Below, piece after piece: positions 1 through 5,936 of a stretch of 6,745 nucleotides of DNA (its first letter is position 1; every line of letters starts with the position of its first letter). A program made the position numbers and the translations under genes. Source of the DNA: an uncultured Clostridia bacterium. GTDB lineage: Bacteria > Bacillota > Clostridia > Oscillospirales > Acutalibacteraceae. The notes under the pieces are model-generated. The model saw nothing but the letters and a program-made list of their open reading frames with translations, was not told where the DNA came from and searched no databases. The stretch is from positions 1 to 6,745 of the forward strand of contig CANQLQ010000110.1 of NCBI GenBank assembly GCA_947624755.1, in the 5' to 3' direction.

Positions 1-1
1 C

Positions 2-199
2 GCTCAACCGTTTGAACGCAAAGCGTTCAAAGCGGGTCGCTTCGCCTATAGATTGGTTTCTGCTTTATCCCCCTGTGGTAAGTTTGTTCCTTTTTATCTT
101 AGCTCCGACAAAGAGGGAAAATGCGGTCTGTGCCTCAGGATAAAGTCTGTTGTAAAGGTTGGTTTTTTCCGAATTATACTTTGTTCTTTTTTGTCTTAG
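2..199 (+). CDS. Weak ORF open at the left edge, unknown, possibly not a gene
   Basis: This frame is open from the first bases of the window to a TAG at 197-199, giving 65 codons without a visible start, so if real it is the C-terminal end of something that begins outside. The reading contains three cysteines in its middle (C25, C41 and C44, the last two as CGLC) and a hydrophobic end (GFFRIILCSFLS). I do not recognise a family. Residues 4-10 (FERKAFK) are encoded by a perfect palindrome, which is more typical of a repeat than of a gene. The end of the frame runs towards the E1 repeat. It may be a gene tail, a repeat-derived reading frame or chance; I favour one of the last two. Confidence 0.2.
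   Translation, partial: AQPFERKAFKAGRFAYRLVSALSPCGKFVPFYLSSDKEGKCGLCLRIKSVVKVGFFRIILCSFLS
11..31. repeat. Perfect 9-bp inverted repeat (hairpin)
   Basis: TTTGAACGC at 11-19 and GCGTTCAAA at 23-31 are exact reverse complements separated by AAA. No T-run follows on either strand, so it does not look like an intrinsic terminator. It could be part of a dispersed palindromic repeat or of an unidentified structured RNA. A second pairing lies nearby (CTTTATCC at 63-70 with GGATAAAG at 139-146), but I could match the region to no known RNA family. Confidence 0.55.
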
Positions 200-212
200 T
201 CTGTAATAGACT

Positions 213-446
213 TTTTTTCGCGGCGTTATAGTAAAAGCCTGTATAAATCTGTTTCGCGTAATTGCTGCACGCCATGCGTGCCTGCGGACAATGCCTACTA
301 ATTAATATTTTTACAGTTAACAACACAAGTTGTTTCGCGGTATAGGTGTAAAGACTTACATCAATCTCCTCTGCGTAACTCGTGCGGGCGATGCCCGCTG
401 CGTGCCTTGACAATTAGGACGCCCCGAATTAATCAGTGATTCCTTA
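213..446 (-). repeat. Repeat copy E1, internally duplicated
   Basis: The right end (428-446) is identical over 19 bp to the right end of E3 (1751-1769). The body resembles the reverse complement of E2 around 1267-1390, so E1 lies in the opposite orientation to E2. The body unit occurs twice, at about 213-304 and 332-446, offset by about 117-124 bp; shared landmarks are TTCGCGG, the GCGTAA block and GCGTGCC. Each unit has a short hairpin: GCACGC-cat-GCGTGC at 267-281 and GCGGGC-gat-GCCCGC at 384-398. The other terminal inverted repeat was not found, so the left border is uncertain and may lie near 165-213. The minus-strand reading frame at 174-413 simply translates this duplication. Confidence 0.7.
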
Positions 447-449
447 GTT

Positions 450-1160
450 TTACTTCATAAATTTATACGGCTTATTTTTAAGTACCCAGCCTTCTTTATT
501 GACCTGCCTTGCTCTTGCAATGCCAAGTGAGTTTTCGGGTACATCGTCGGTTATTGTTGAGCCTGCGGCGGTATAGCCGTAATCACCGATTTTAACGGGC
601 GCTACAAGGTTTGTATTACAGCCGATGAATGCATAATCGCCGACGGTTGTACGAAACTTTTCTTTGCCTGTATAGTTTACCGTCACACAGCCGCAGCCGA
701 AGTTTACGTTTTTGCCGATATCGCTGTCACCGACATAAGTAAGGTGTGAAACCTTTGTGCCTTCGTCAATGTTTGAATTTTTTACTTCGACAAAGTTGCC
801 CAGATGAACGCCAAACCCGATATTGCTGCCGGGTCTTATTTGAACATAGGGGCCGATATCGGCTTTATTGCCGACAACGCTGTCATAGGACTGAACATTG
901 TTAAGAGAAGCTTCTGCGCCGACCGTTGTGTTATAAAGCCAAGTGTCGGGGCCTATATGAGCGTCTTTGCCGATTTTGGTATTGCCGGTCAAAACGCAGC
1001 CGGGAAGAATTATCGCGCCGTTTTCAATTTCAACGTTTCTGCCGATAAAAATTCCGCTTTGGATAGGCATAAGAACACCGTTTTCAAGATGCTTTTTTAT
1101 AATATTTTGCTTTTCTTCTTCGCTAAGAGATGTAAGCTCATCAATTATTTCTCTTTTCAC
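450..1160 (-). CDS. Stand-alone GlmU-type acetyltransferase domain protein (left-handed beta-helix)
   Basis: The 236 residues match the C-terminal half of bifunctional GlmU, which in full-length enzymes acetylates glucosamine-1-phosphate with acetyl-CoA in the cytoplasm on the way to UDP-GlcNAc. Hexapeptide repeats of the left-handed beta-helix run from about residue 36 to 205. By alignment with E. coli GlmU, the active-site set is largely kept: R109 (R333), K127 (K351), H139 (catalytic H363) and Y142 (Y366) in SHLTY, N153 (N377), N162-Y163 (N386-Y387), A199 (A423) and R216 (R440). S405 is replaced by C181 and A380 by C156. The N-terminal uridyltransferase domain is absent; residues 1-30 are a charged helical leader instead. 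The start is GTG, preceded by GGAGG (1167-1171) at 6 nt spacing. The acceptor could therefore be GlcN-1-P, with another enzyme doing uridylation, or a different sugar phosphate. Repeat E1 ends 3 bp before its stop; no terminator is evident. Confidence 0.88.
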   Translation of the reverse strand: MKREIIDELTSLSEEEKQNIIKKHLENGVLMPIQSGIFIGRNVEIENGAIILPGCVLTGNTKIGKDAHIGPDTWLYNTTVGAEASLNNVQSYDSVVGNKADIGPYVQIRPGSNIGFGVHLGNFVEVKNSNIDEGTKVSHLTYVGDSDIGKNVNFGCGCVTVNYTGKEKFRTTVGDYAFIGCNTNLVAPVKIGDYGYTAAGSTITDDVPENSLGIARARQVNKEGWVLKNKPYKFMK

Positions 1161-1201
1161 AAAAAACCTCCACTGTTGAATTTATGACTTAAGCTTTTAT
1201 T

Positions 1202-1230
1202 ATTATGCCAATTTCAGACAAAAGTTTCAA
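1202..1230 (-). promoter_or_regulatory. Sigma-A-type promoter for the GlmU-like gene
   Basis: Read on the minus strand, TTGAAA (1225-1230) is followed after exactly 17 bp by CATAAT (1202-1207). That is one mismatch from TATAAT and two from TTGACA. It would start transcription near 1195, leaving a leader of about 35 nt with the GGAGG site in it. It sits just outside repeat E2. Confidence 0.65.
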
Positions 1231-1266
1231 GTATTTTGAAAACTTTTTAAAAACAGTTTTATTTTG

Positions 1267-1511
1267 TAAGCGCTGATTAATTCAAGTCATCCTTATTGTC
1301 AAGGAAATTTTTCGGCACGCAGGCATCGCCTGTAGGAGTTACGCAGGGTAGATTTATGCAGGCTTTTACTCTTACGCCGCGAAAAAACCTTGTCACTAAC
1401 TTTGAAAGTATCTTAAAATCCATGTCAATACTTTGTGTATTAACGAGAATTTTTGGACGAAATGACGGAATACTTTACCGTCAAGCAGGGCGAAATCATT
1501 AATCGGTTATT
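1267..1511 (+). repeat. Repeat copy E2 (longer, diverged MITE-like element)
   Basis: The left end (TAAGCGCTGATTAATTCAAG, from 1267) is a diverged form of the family's terminal repeat. The right end near 1491-1511 keeps only ATTAATC-like remnants. Positions 1426-1491 match E3 1678-1743 at 64 of 66 bases, and the GGAAATTTTTCG block (1302-1313) is also shared. Between them E2 has about 110 bp where E3 has about 22 bp. That extra segment is the part related to E1, with the hairpin CAGGC-atc-GCCTG at 1320-1332. The 68-codon frame at 1296-1502 lies wholly inside the repeat and I do not call it a gene. Exact borders are approximate. Confidence 0.75.
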
Positions 1512-1537
1512 TTTAATACAAAATATTAAAAGAACTG

Positions 1538-1566
1538 ATGACAACAAGCTTTCTTTGTGTTATAAT
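1538..1566 (+). promoter_or_regulatory. Sigma-A-type promoter upstream of rlmB
   Basis: ATGACA (1538-1543) and a perfect TATAAT (1561-1566) are separated by 17 bp, and TGT immediately before the -10 gives an extended -10. Transcription should begin around 1573. The first gene start is more than 200 nt downstream because element E3 lies in between, so the leader RNA would carry the whole of E3. Confidence 0.75.
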
Positions 1567-1604
1567 AATTCTGACTATGAAGATTTTTACCCATGCTATT
1601 TTTA

Positions 1605-1767
1605 GGGAAGCACTGATTAATACAAGCTGCCCCAATTGATGAGGAAATTTTTCGTCAGTTTGTTCAAAAATTTAAGGCAATACTTTGTGTATTAACGAGA
1701 ATTTTTGGGCGAAATGACGGAATAATTTACCGTCAAGCAGGGCAGCTTGTATTAATCAGTGATTCCT
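1605..1767 (+). mobile_element. MITE copy E3 with 27-bp terminal inverted repeats
   Basis: The left arm 1606-1632 and the right arm 1740-1766 are reverse complements at 26 of 27 positions. Pairing continues weakly outwards to 1601 and 1771. TA stands at both borders (1603-1604 and 1768-1769), which fits the TA target duplication of IS630/Tc1-mariner transposition, though the surrounding symmetry makes this ambiguous. Internal hairpins are AATAC-tttgt-GTATT (1679-1693) and TGACGG with CCGTCA (1716-1736, 9-nt loop). There is no transposase frame, so movement would need an enzyme from elsewhere. In the rlmB leader RNA the arms would pair into a long stem. Confidence 0.85.
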
Positions 1768-1787
1768 TAAATAAACGGAGAAGTATA

Positions 1788-2555
1788 ATGACCGAAAGAA
1801 ATAACAGAAACACCGAAAGCCGCGATGAACTTATTATAGGCAGGAATGCCGTTTCCGAAGCGCTGAAAAGCGAAAGGGCAATCAACACGCTTCTTGTTGC
1901 AAAAGGCGAAAGAAACGGCTCGATTGGAAGAATCATTGCAATATGCAAAGAGAAAAAAATTGTTGTCAAAGAGGTCGACCGCAAAAAGCTTGATTTTTTG
2001 TGCGGTCATGGCAGTCACCAGGGCGTTGCCGCTTACGCTGCGGCTCATGAATATTCCGAGCTGGAGGATATTTTTGCTTTGTCAGAAAGCCGAGGTGAAC
2101 ATCCCTTTGTGATTATATGCGATGAAATCGAGGATCCGCACAATCTCGGCGCAATTATAAGAACAGCAGAATGTGCAGGCGCTCACGGTATTATTATTCC
2201 TAAACGTCACGGCGCTTCGCTGACGTGGGCTGTGGGAAAAGCTTCTGCCGGAGCGGTTGAATATATGCCCGTTGTAAGAGTAGGAAACCTCGCTTCGGCT
2301 ATTGATGAACTGAAAGAAAAGGGTCTTTGGATTTACAGCGCCGATATGGACGGAAAACTCTGGTGCGAAACCGATTTTTCCGGAGCGGTTGCCCTTGTTA
2401 TCGGGTCAGAGGGAAAAGGCGTTTCGCGCCTTATAAGAGAAAAAAGCGATTTTATTGTTTCTCTTCCGATGAAAGGAAATATCAATTCGCTTAACGCTTC
2501 GGTTGCGGCAGGCGTTCTTATGTATGAAGTTGCAAAACAAAGACTCGGAATATAA
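1788..2555 (+). CDS. rlmB: 23S rRNA (guanosine-2'-O-)-methyltransferase RlmB (TrmH/SpoU family)
   Basis: This 255-residue protein has the normal length and full architecture of RlmB, which methylates the 2'-OH of a guanosine (G2251 in E. coli numbering) in the peptidyl-transferase P-loop of 23S rRNA using S-adenosylmethionine. Residues 14-85 form the L30e-like substrate-binding domain, beginning IIGRNAVSEAL and ending with GHGSHQGVAA. The SPOUT knot domain follows with motif 1 (DEIEDPHNLGAIIRTAECAG, residues 112-131, with N119 and catalytic R125), motif 2 (LVIGSEGKGV, residues 203-212, with E208) and motif 3 (LPMKGNINSLNASVAAG, residues 226-242, with N236). ATG 1788 follows GGAG (1777-1780) at 7 nt spacing. 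The ribosome site lies 10 bp beyond MITE E3. Other TrmH-family members, such as TrmH on tRNA Gm18, are less likely because of the N-terminal L30e-like domain. Confidence 0.93.
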   Translation: MTERNNRNTESRDELIIGRNAVSEALKSERAINTLLVAKGERNGSIGRIIAICKEKKIVVKEVDRKKLDFLCGHGSHQGVAAYAAAHEYSELEDIFALSESRGEHPFVIICDEIEDPHNLGAIIRTAECAGAHGIIIPKRHGASLTWAVGKASAGAVEYMPVVRVGNLASAIDELKEKGLWIYSADMDGKLWCETDFSGAVALVIGSEGKGVSRLIREKSDFIVSLPMKGNINSLNASVAAGVLMYEVAKQRLGI

Positions 2556-2571
2556 GGAAAGGAGAACGGAT

Positions 2572-5172
2572 ATGTCAGAATCAAAAAAAGATATGCCGGG
2601 TTTTTCCGGAAATGAAGAACAGGAAATTTCAAATATGAATACAGTTGATGAAGAAATCGAACAGACCGAAGAACCCTATGAAGATAATTTTGGGGAACCC
2701 ACAGAGCAAAGTGAAGATTATGAAGATATTGAACCGTTTTTGCTTGACGATATGGAAGCGCTTCTCAGATCTGTTGGATTGAAAGACGAAGAACCTAAAC
2801 CGGAAGCTCCGGTTAAGGAAGAAAATTCGTTTGAGTTCGACAAAGAAATTCCGACTAAGGAAGATGAGCCGGAATACGGTTCAGAATATGATACCGAATA
2901 CGATATGGAATATGACCCGGATTACGTTACGGGGTATGAACATAAAGATAAGTCGGAAAATGAACCGAAAGACGACATTAAGGAATTTCAGTCTAAGCCT
3001 CGTGAAGATTTTCAAACTAAGGTCATACCTACAGACAAAACCGAAAAAAAAGAATTTAATAAGCCTGTTACGGAAAAAACAAGCCACTATAATTTGACGA
3101 GACTTTTTTCTTCAAAAGAAAAGGCGGGTGCAAAAATAAAGACCGGTGAAAACGGCGGTCAAATAATTCTTGACGGTTACAAAGAGGATCTTCCCGAAAA
3201 CGTCAGCGAGGCAGAGGTTGAAGCAAAGCTTAAAACAAGAAGAAAGCATTTTGTTGATAATTTCCGTGTTCTTGCAAAGCCTACTCAGGATAAGCCTATT
3301 CTTGAACGTGTTTCACAAAGCGCAAAGGCAAGATCTCTTGCAGACAGCGTTGTCAGCGAAGAGGGAAAGGGACTTTTTGACGCAGTCGATAAAGCTAATA
3401 AAGACATTTCGGAAAAAATTGCAAAACAGGCTGCTCAAAGAGAAAAAGCAAAAGAAAATTCGGAAAAATCAAAGAATCTGAAAAAAGAGCTAAAGGAAAG
3501 CGTAAGGAAAAAAGGACTAAGGCTAAAAATTCTTATAGGTATTACCGGCTTTGCCATTCTTATGTCGATAATTACCGCCGCCTATAATCCGGGCGGTATC
3601 CTCGAATTTCTTTTCGGAAACGGTGCAAGAATCTATACGGCGGTAAACGTAGTCCTTTTTGCTGCCGGAGCGGCGGTTTCTTTTGGAATTTTCAAAAAAG
3701 CGGTAAGCGACCTTAAAGATTACAAAATCACAAGTTCCGTATGCATATCGCTTATAAACATATTTATTTTGATTCAAGCGGCAGTTTCACTCATTATCGG
3801 AACGAATGAAGAAACAGGCTTCTCATCATACATCGCATTCGGTCTGTTTATTATGACGGCTGAAATGTATTCGGATATTATGAGAGAAAGAACGCTTTTC
3901 AGAAATCTGTCGGTATTGGGTCGGGCAAAGGAGCTTGTCGGACTTCAAAAGGTTGACAATAAATCAGATGCGGACGCTCTCGCAAAACAGATAAGCCGAA
4001 ACGACTACCCGGTAATCTATTACAGCGCAGACATAAACATACCCGAAAATCCGGTAGAAATTTTCGAAAGCGGAAGACTTGACGGAAGATTTTACAGTTT
4101 TTTCACCTTAGTCGTTATGGTGGTTTCACTTGTTCTTAGCGTTACCGTAAGTATAATTCAGAAAAAGCCGTCTATTATTGCCGCAAGTTTTACCGGCTGC
4201 TTATGCCTTTGCGTTCCCGTTCTTGCAAGAGTTGTCGGGGAAGTGCTACACTCTTTTCGTGTTTCCTCTATAGCTTCTTTCGGCGGCGTTATTATGGGTA
4301 TGGAAGCGTGCGAAGAAATCGGACAGGCAAATGCTTTTGTTTTTGATTCTCAGGATATTTTTGAAGCAAGGGTTTCAAAATTCCGCGTTGTACCCAAGAG
4401 CCTTATAGCTTTGAGCGATACGGTGGTTTTTGCCGCGGCAACGCTTAAAAATACAAGAAGCCTTCTTGCCGACAGCTTTGATGAATTTCTTGCCGAATAC
4501 AAAATTTCTCTTCCCGAAGCGGAAAATGTTCAGTATGAGGACGGACTCGGATATTCTTCATGGGTTGCCGGAAGGAGAGTCCTTGTCGGAAACAGGGAAA
4601 TGCTTATCGCACACAGCATACCTTGTCCGGACGAGGAACAGGAGGCAAAATATTCAAAGAAAAGAAGCGTTATGTATGTTGCAGTCGAAGGTATGATAGT
4701 TGCAACCTTCATCGTTTCTTATAACGTCAGAAGCGAGGTCAGAAAAAGCGTTTCGACGTTCAAGAATACAGGCATAATTATTATGTTCTGTGCGTCCGAC
4801 CCTTGTCTTAGCGAAGCAACTGCGGCGGAAAAACTCGGAGTCGATGCTGCATCGGTTAAGCTTGTGACCTCACCCGGAAGTGAAATTATCAGCGCCTATA
4901 AAGTGCATGATGACGATAGGGTCGACAACGGTATTCTTTGTTCAAAAGAGAAAAAGAATATCCTTGCTCTTACCTGCGCAGCACACGGCCTTTGCAGCGC
5001 AAAGCATATTTCAAGAATTATTTTCATTATCGCTGCCGTTATTAATTTTGCCCTGCTTGCATTCTGCGCATTTTTGGGCGTATCGGTAAGCTTTACCTCG
5101 GTTACAATAATTATTCTTCAATGCTTGTGGAGCGTAGTCTCATATTATATAGGAAAATCGAGACTTCGCTGA
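2572..5172 (+). CDS. Degenerate P1B-type (pseudo) P-type ATPase with acidic N-terminal extension
   Basis: I chose ATG 2572 (866 residues) because GGAG at 2561-2564 stands 7 nt upstream and 16 nt after rlmB; an in-frame ATG at 2503 lies inside rlmB without a ribosome site. Residues 1-165 are acidic and low-complexity; 215-315 are charged, probably helical or coiled-coil. About eight membrane segments follow (near 318-339, 353-374, 388-409, 416-434, 508-530, 533-555, 815-836, 840-860), in the 4+2+2 layout of P1B ATPases. TM6 carries CLCVP (545-549), where P1B pumps have CPx. The P/N region (565-810) keeps recognisable remnants: AFVFDSQD (D592 where DKTGT begins), GLG (658-660), RRVLVGNREML (668-678), and IIIMFCASD (735-743), replacing MLTGDN. 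KTGT, HP, TGE and GDGxND are absent, and the actuator segment (435-507) is short. It is probably not a pump; a membrane scaffold or sensor is my guess only. Confidence 0.75.
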   Translation: MSESKKDMPGFSGNEEQEISNMNTVDEEIEQTEEPYEDNFGEPTEQSEDYEDIEPFLLDDMEALLRSVGLKDEEPKPEAPVKEENSFEFDKEIPTKEDEPEYGSEYDTEYDMEYDPDYVTGYEHKDKSENEPKDDIKEFQSKPREDFQTKVIPTDKTEKKEFNKPVTEKTSHYNLTRLFSSKEKAGAKIKTGENGGQIILDGYKEDLPENVSEAEVEAKLKTRRKHFVDNFRVLAKPTQDKPILERVSQSAKARSLADSVVSEEGKGLFDAVDKANKDISEKIAKQAAQREKAKENSEKSKNLKKELKESVRKKGLRLKILIGITGFAILMSIITAAYNPGGILEFLFGNGARIYTAVNVVLFAAGAAVSFGIFKKAVSDLKDYKITSSVCISLINIFILIQAAVSLIIGTNEETGFSSYIAFGLFIMTAEMYSDIMRERTLFRNLSVLGRAKELVGLQKVDNKSDADALAKQISRNDYPVIYYSADINIPENPVEIFESGRLDGRFYSFFTLVVMVVSLVLSVTVSIIQKKPSIIAASFTGCLCLCVPVLARVVGEVLHSFRVSSIASFGGVIMGMEACEEIGQANAFVFDSQDIFEARVSKFRVVPKSLIALSDTVVFAAATLKNTRSLLADSFDEFLAEYKISLPEAENVQYEDGLGYSSWVAGRRVLVGNREMLIAHSIPCPDEEQEAKYSKKRSVMYVAVEGMIVATFIVSYNVRSEVRKSVSTFKNTGIIIMFCASDPCLSEATAAEKLGVDAASVKLVTSPGSEIISAYKVHDDDRVDNGILCSKEKKNILALTCAAHGLCSAKHISRIIFIIAAVINFALLAFCAFLGVSVSFTSVTIIILQCLWSVVSYYIGKSRLR
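2872..2943 (+). repeat. Tyrosine-rich tetrapeptide tandem repeat within the pseudo-ATPase
   Basis: Residues 101-124 are six consecutive four-residue units with tyrosine always in second position (EYGS, EYDT, EYDM, EYDP, DYVT, GYEH; Y102, 106, 110, 114, 118 and 122). The codons are varied (TAC and TAT, GAA and GAT), so the array is kept at protein level rather than being a fresh DNA duplication. It sits in the predicted disordered acidic region ahead of the membrane part. Confidence 0.75.
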
Positions 5173-5193
5173 AAAATAATTGAGAAAGGCTTT

Positions 5194-5218
5194 GCAGGTA
5201 TTTATCAGCAATACCTGC
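5194..5218 (+). promoter_or_regulatory. Intergenic hairpin ahead of the ABC transporter genes
   Basis: GCAGGTATT (5194-5202) and AATACCTGC (5210-5218) are perfect 9-bp complements around a 7-nt loop. No T-run follows, so it is not a standard terminator. It lies between the pseudo-ATPase stop and the GTG start at 5235. It could be an mRNA-processing or stability element, or a dyad operator for a dimeric repressor; nothing here decides between them. Confidence 0.55.
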
Positions 5219-5234
5219 TTGAGATGGTATAAAA

Positions 5235-5936
5235 GTGGAAAACATATTGACAGTTTCATCGCTTAAAAAGTCTTACGGCAGAAAGGTCGTATTGGACGGC
5301 ATTGACTTTAGCGTAAATCCCGGACAGATTATCGGCCTTTTGGGACCGAACGGCTGCGGAAAGACGACGCTTATAAAAATTCTTACCGGACTGATAAAAG
5401 ACTACAGCGGTACGGTAAGAATAAACAACGAAGAGATCGGGTCATATACTAAAGGCATTGTGGCTTATCTTCCGGAAAAATCCTATCTTCCCGACTGGAT
5501 GAAGCCGAAAGACGCAATTGAATATTTTGCGTCCTTCTATGAAGATTTTGACGAAGCAAAAGCACAGAGTATGGTTGCCGCTTTCGGTCTTGATTTCGGT
5601 CAGAGACTAAAAACAATGTCAAAAGGTCAGCAGGAAAAGCTGAATCTTGTCCTTGTAATGTGCCGAAGGGCAAAGCTTTATATACTTGACGAACCGCTTG
5701 GGGGTGTTGACCCGGCGGCAAGAAGCAAAATTTTGGACTTGATCATGAACAATTATGCAAAAGATGCAAGTGTTATTCTTTCAACCCACCTTATAAGCGA
5801 TGTTGAATACATTTTTGACCGAGTGCTTATGATAAGCGGCGGAAAGCTTATTGTTGACAGCGCCGTAAATGAGCTTCGCCAGAGGGGAAAAAGCATTGAA
5901 GATGTTTTCAAGGAGGTGTTCAGCTATGCTTGGTAA
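5235..5936 (+). CDS. ABC transporter ATP-binding protein (ABC-2 exporter type)
   Basis: The 233-residue cytoplasmic nucleotide-binding subunit hydrolyses ATP to drive the adjacent permease. Walker A is GPNGCGKTT (37-45). The Q-loop position reads YLPEKSYLPDW, with Glu81 in place of the usual Gln, a variant seen in some exporter ATPases. The signature is MSKGQQ (128-133) instead of LSGGQ. Walker B is LYILDEP (148-154) with catalytic E153, the D-loop is GGVDP (156-160), and the H-loop histidine is H185. The short single-domain form resembles YtrB/BcrA-like ATPases paired with ABC-2 permeases. The GTG start has only a weak ribosome site (GAGATGG, 5221-5227), so the true start is slightly uncertain. 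The coding region overlaps the permease by 11 bp. The substrate cannot be told from sequence; peptides, antibiotics or lipids are usual for the group. Confidence 0.9.
   Translation: MENILTVSSLKKSYGRKVVLDGIDFSVNPGQIIGLLGPNGCGKTTLIKILTGLIKDYSGTVRINNEEIGSYTKGIVAYLPEKSYLPDWMKPKDAIEYFASFYEDFDEAKAQSMVAAFGLDFGQRLKTMSKGQQEKLNLVLVMCRRAKLYILDEPLGGVDPAARSKILDLIMNNYAKDASVILSTHLISDVEYIFDRVLMISGGKLIVDSAVNELRQRGKSIEDVFKEVFSYAW

Noticed and set aside
174..413. 79-codon minus-strand reading frame
   Set aside because: It lies largely inside repeat E1, its two halves merely repeat the internal duplication, and no ribosome site precedes its start.
450..1160. Reading the GlmU-like gene as a pseudogene truncated by a repeat
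   Set aside because: The frame has its own promoter, GGAGG site, an N-terminal leader and a complete beta-helix, and E1 lies beyond the stop codon rather than inside the gene.
1296..1502. 68-codon plus-strand reading frame
   Set aside because: It is entirely contained in repeat E2, has no ribosome site, and part of it matches E3, where no such protein exists.
1577..1639. 20-codon ORF (MKIFTHAIF...) right after the rlmB promoter, running into E3
   Set aside because: It has no ribosome site, and its second half is just the MITE left arm; it is possibly a leader peptide, but unsupported.
2503..2571. 23-residue N-terminal extension of the pseudo-ATPase starting inside rlmB
   Set aside because: There is no ribosome site at 2503, whereas ATG 2572 has GGAG at ideal spacing.
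3523..3777. Antisense 84-codon frame within the pseudo-ATPase
   Set aside because: It is a shadow of the well-supported sense frame; no ribosome site or recognisable domain.
5180..5208. Possible promoter TTGAGA-17-TATCAG before the ABC genes
   Set aside because: The -10 matches at only 4 of 6 positions and overlaps the hairpin loop; too weak to call.
5869..5925. 19-residue upstream extension of the permease
   Set aside because: It is the out-of-frame reading of the ATPase gene; ATG 5926 has AAGGAGGTG at 7 nt.
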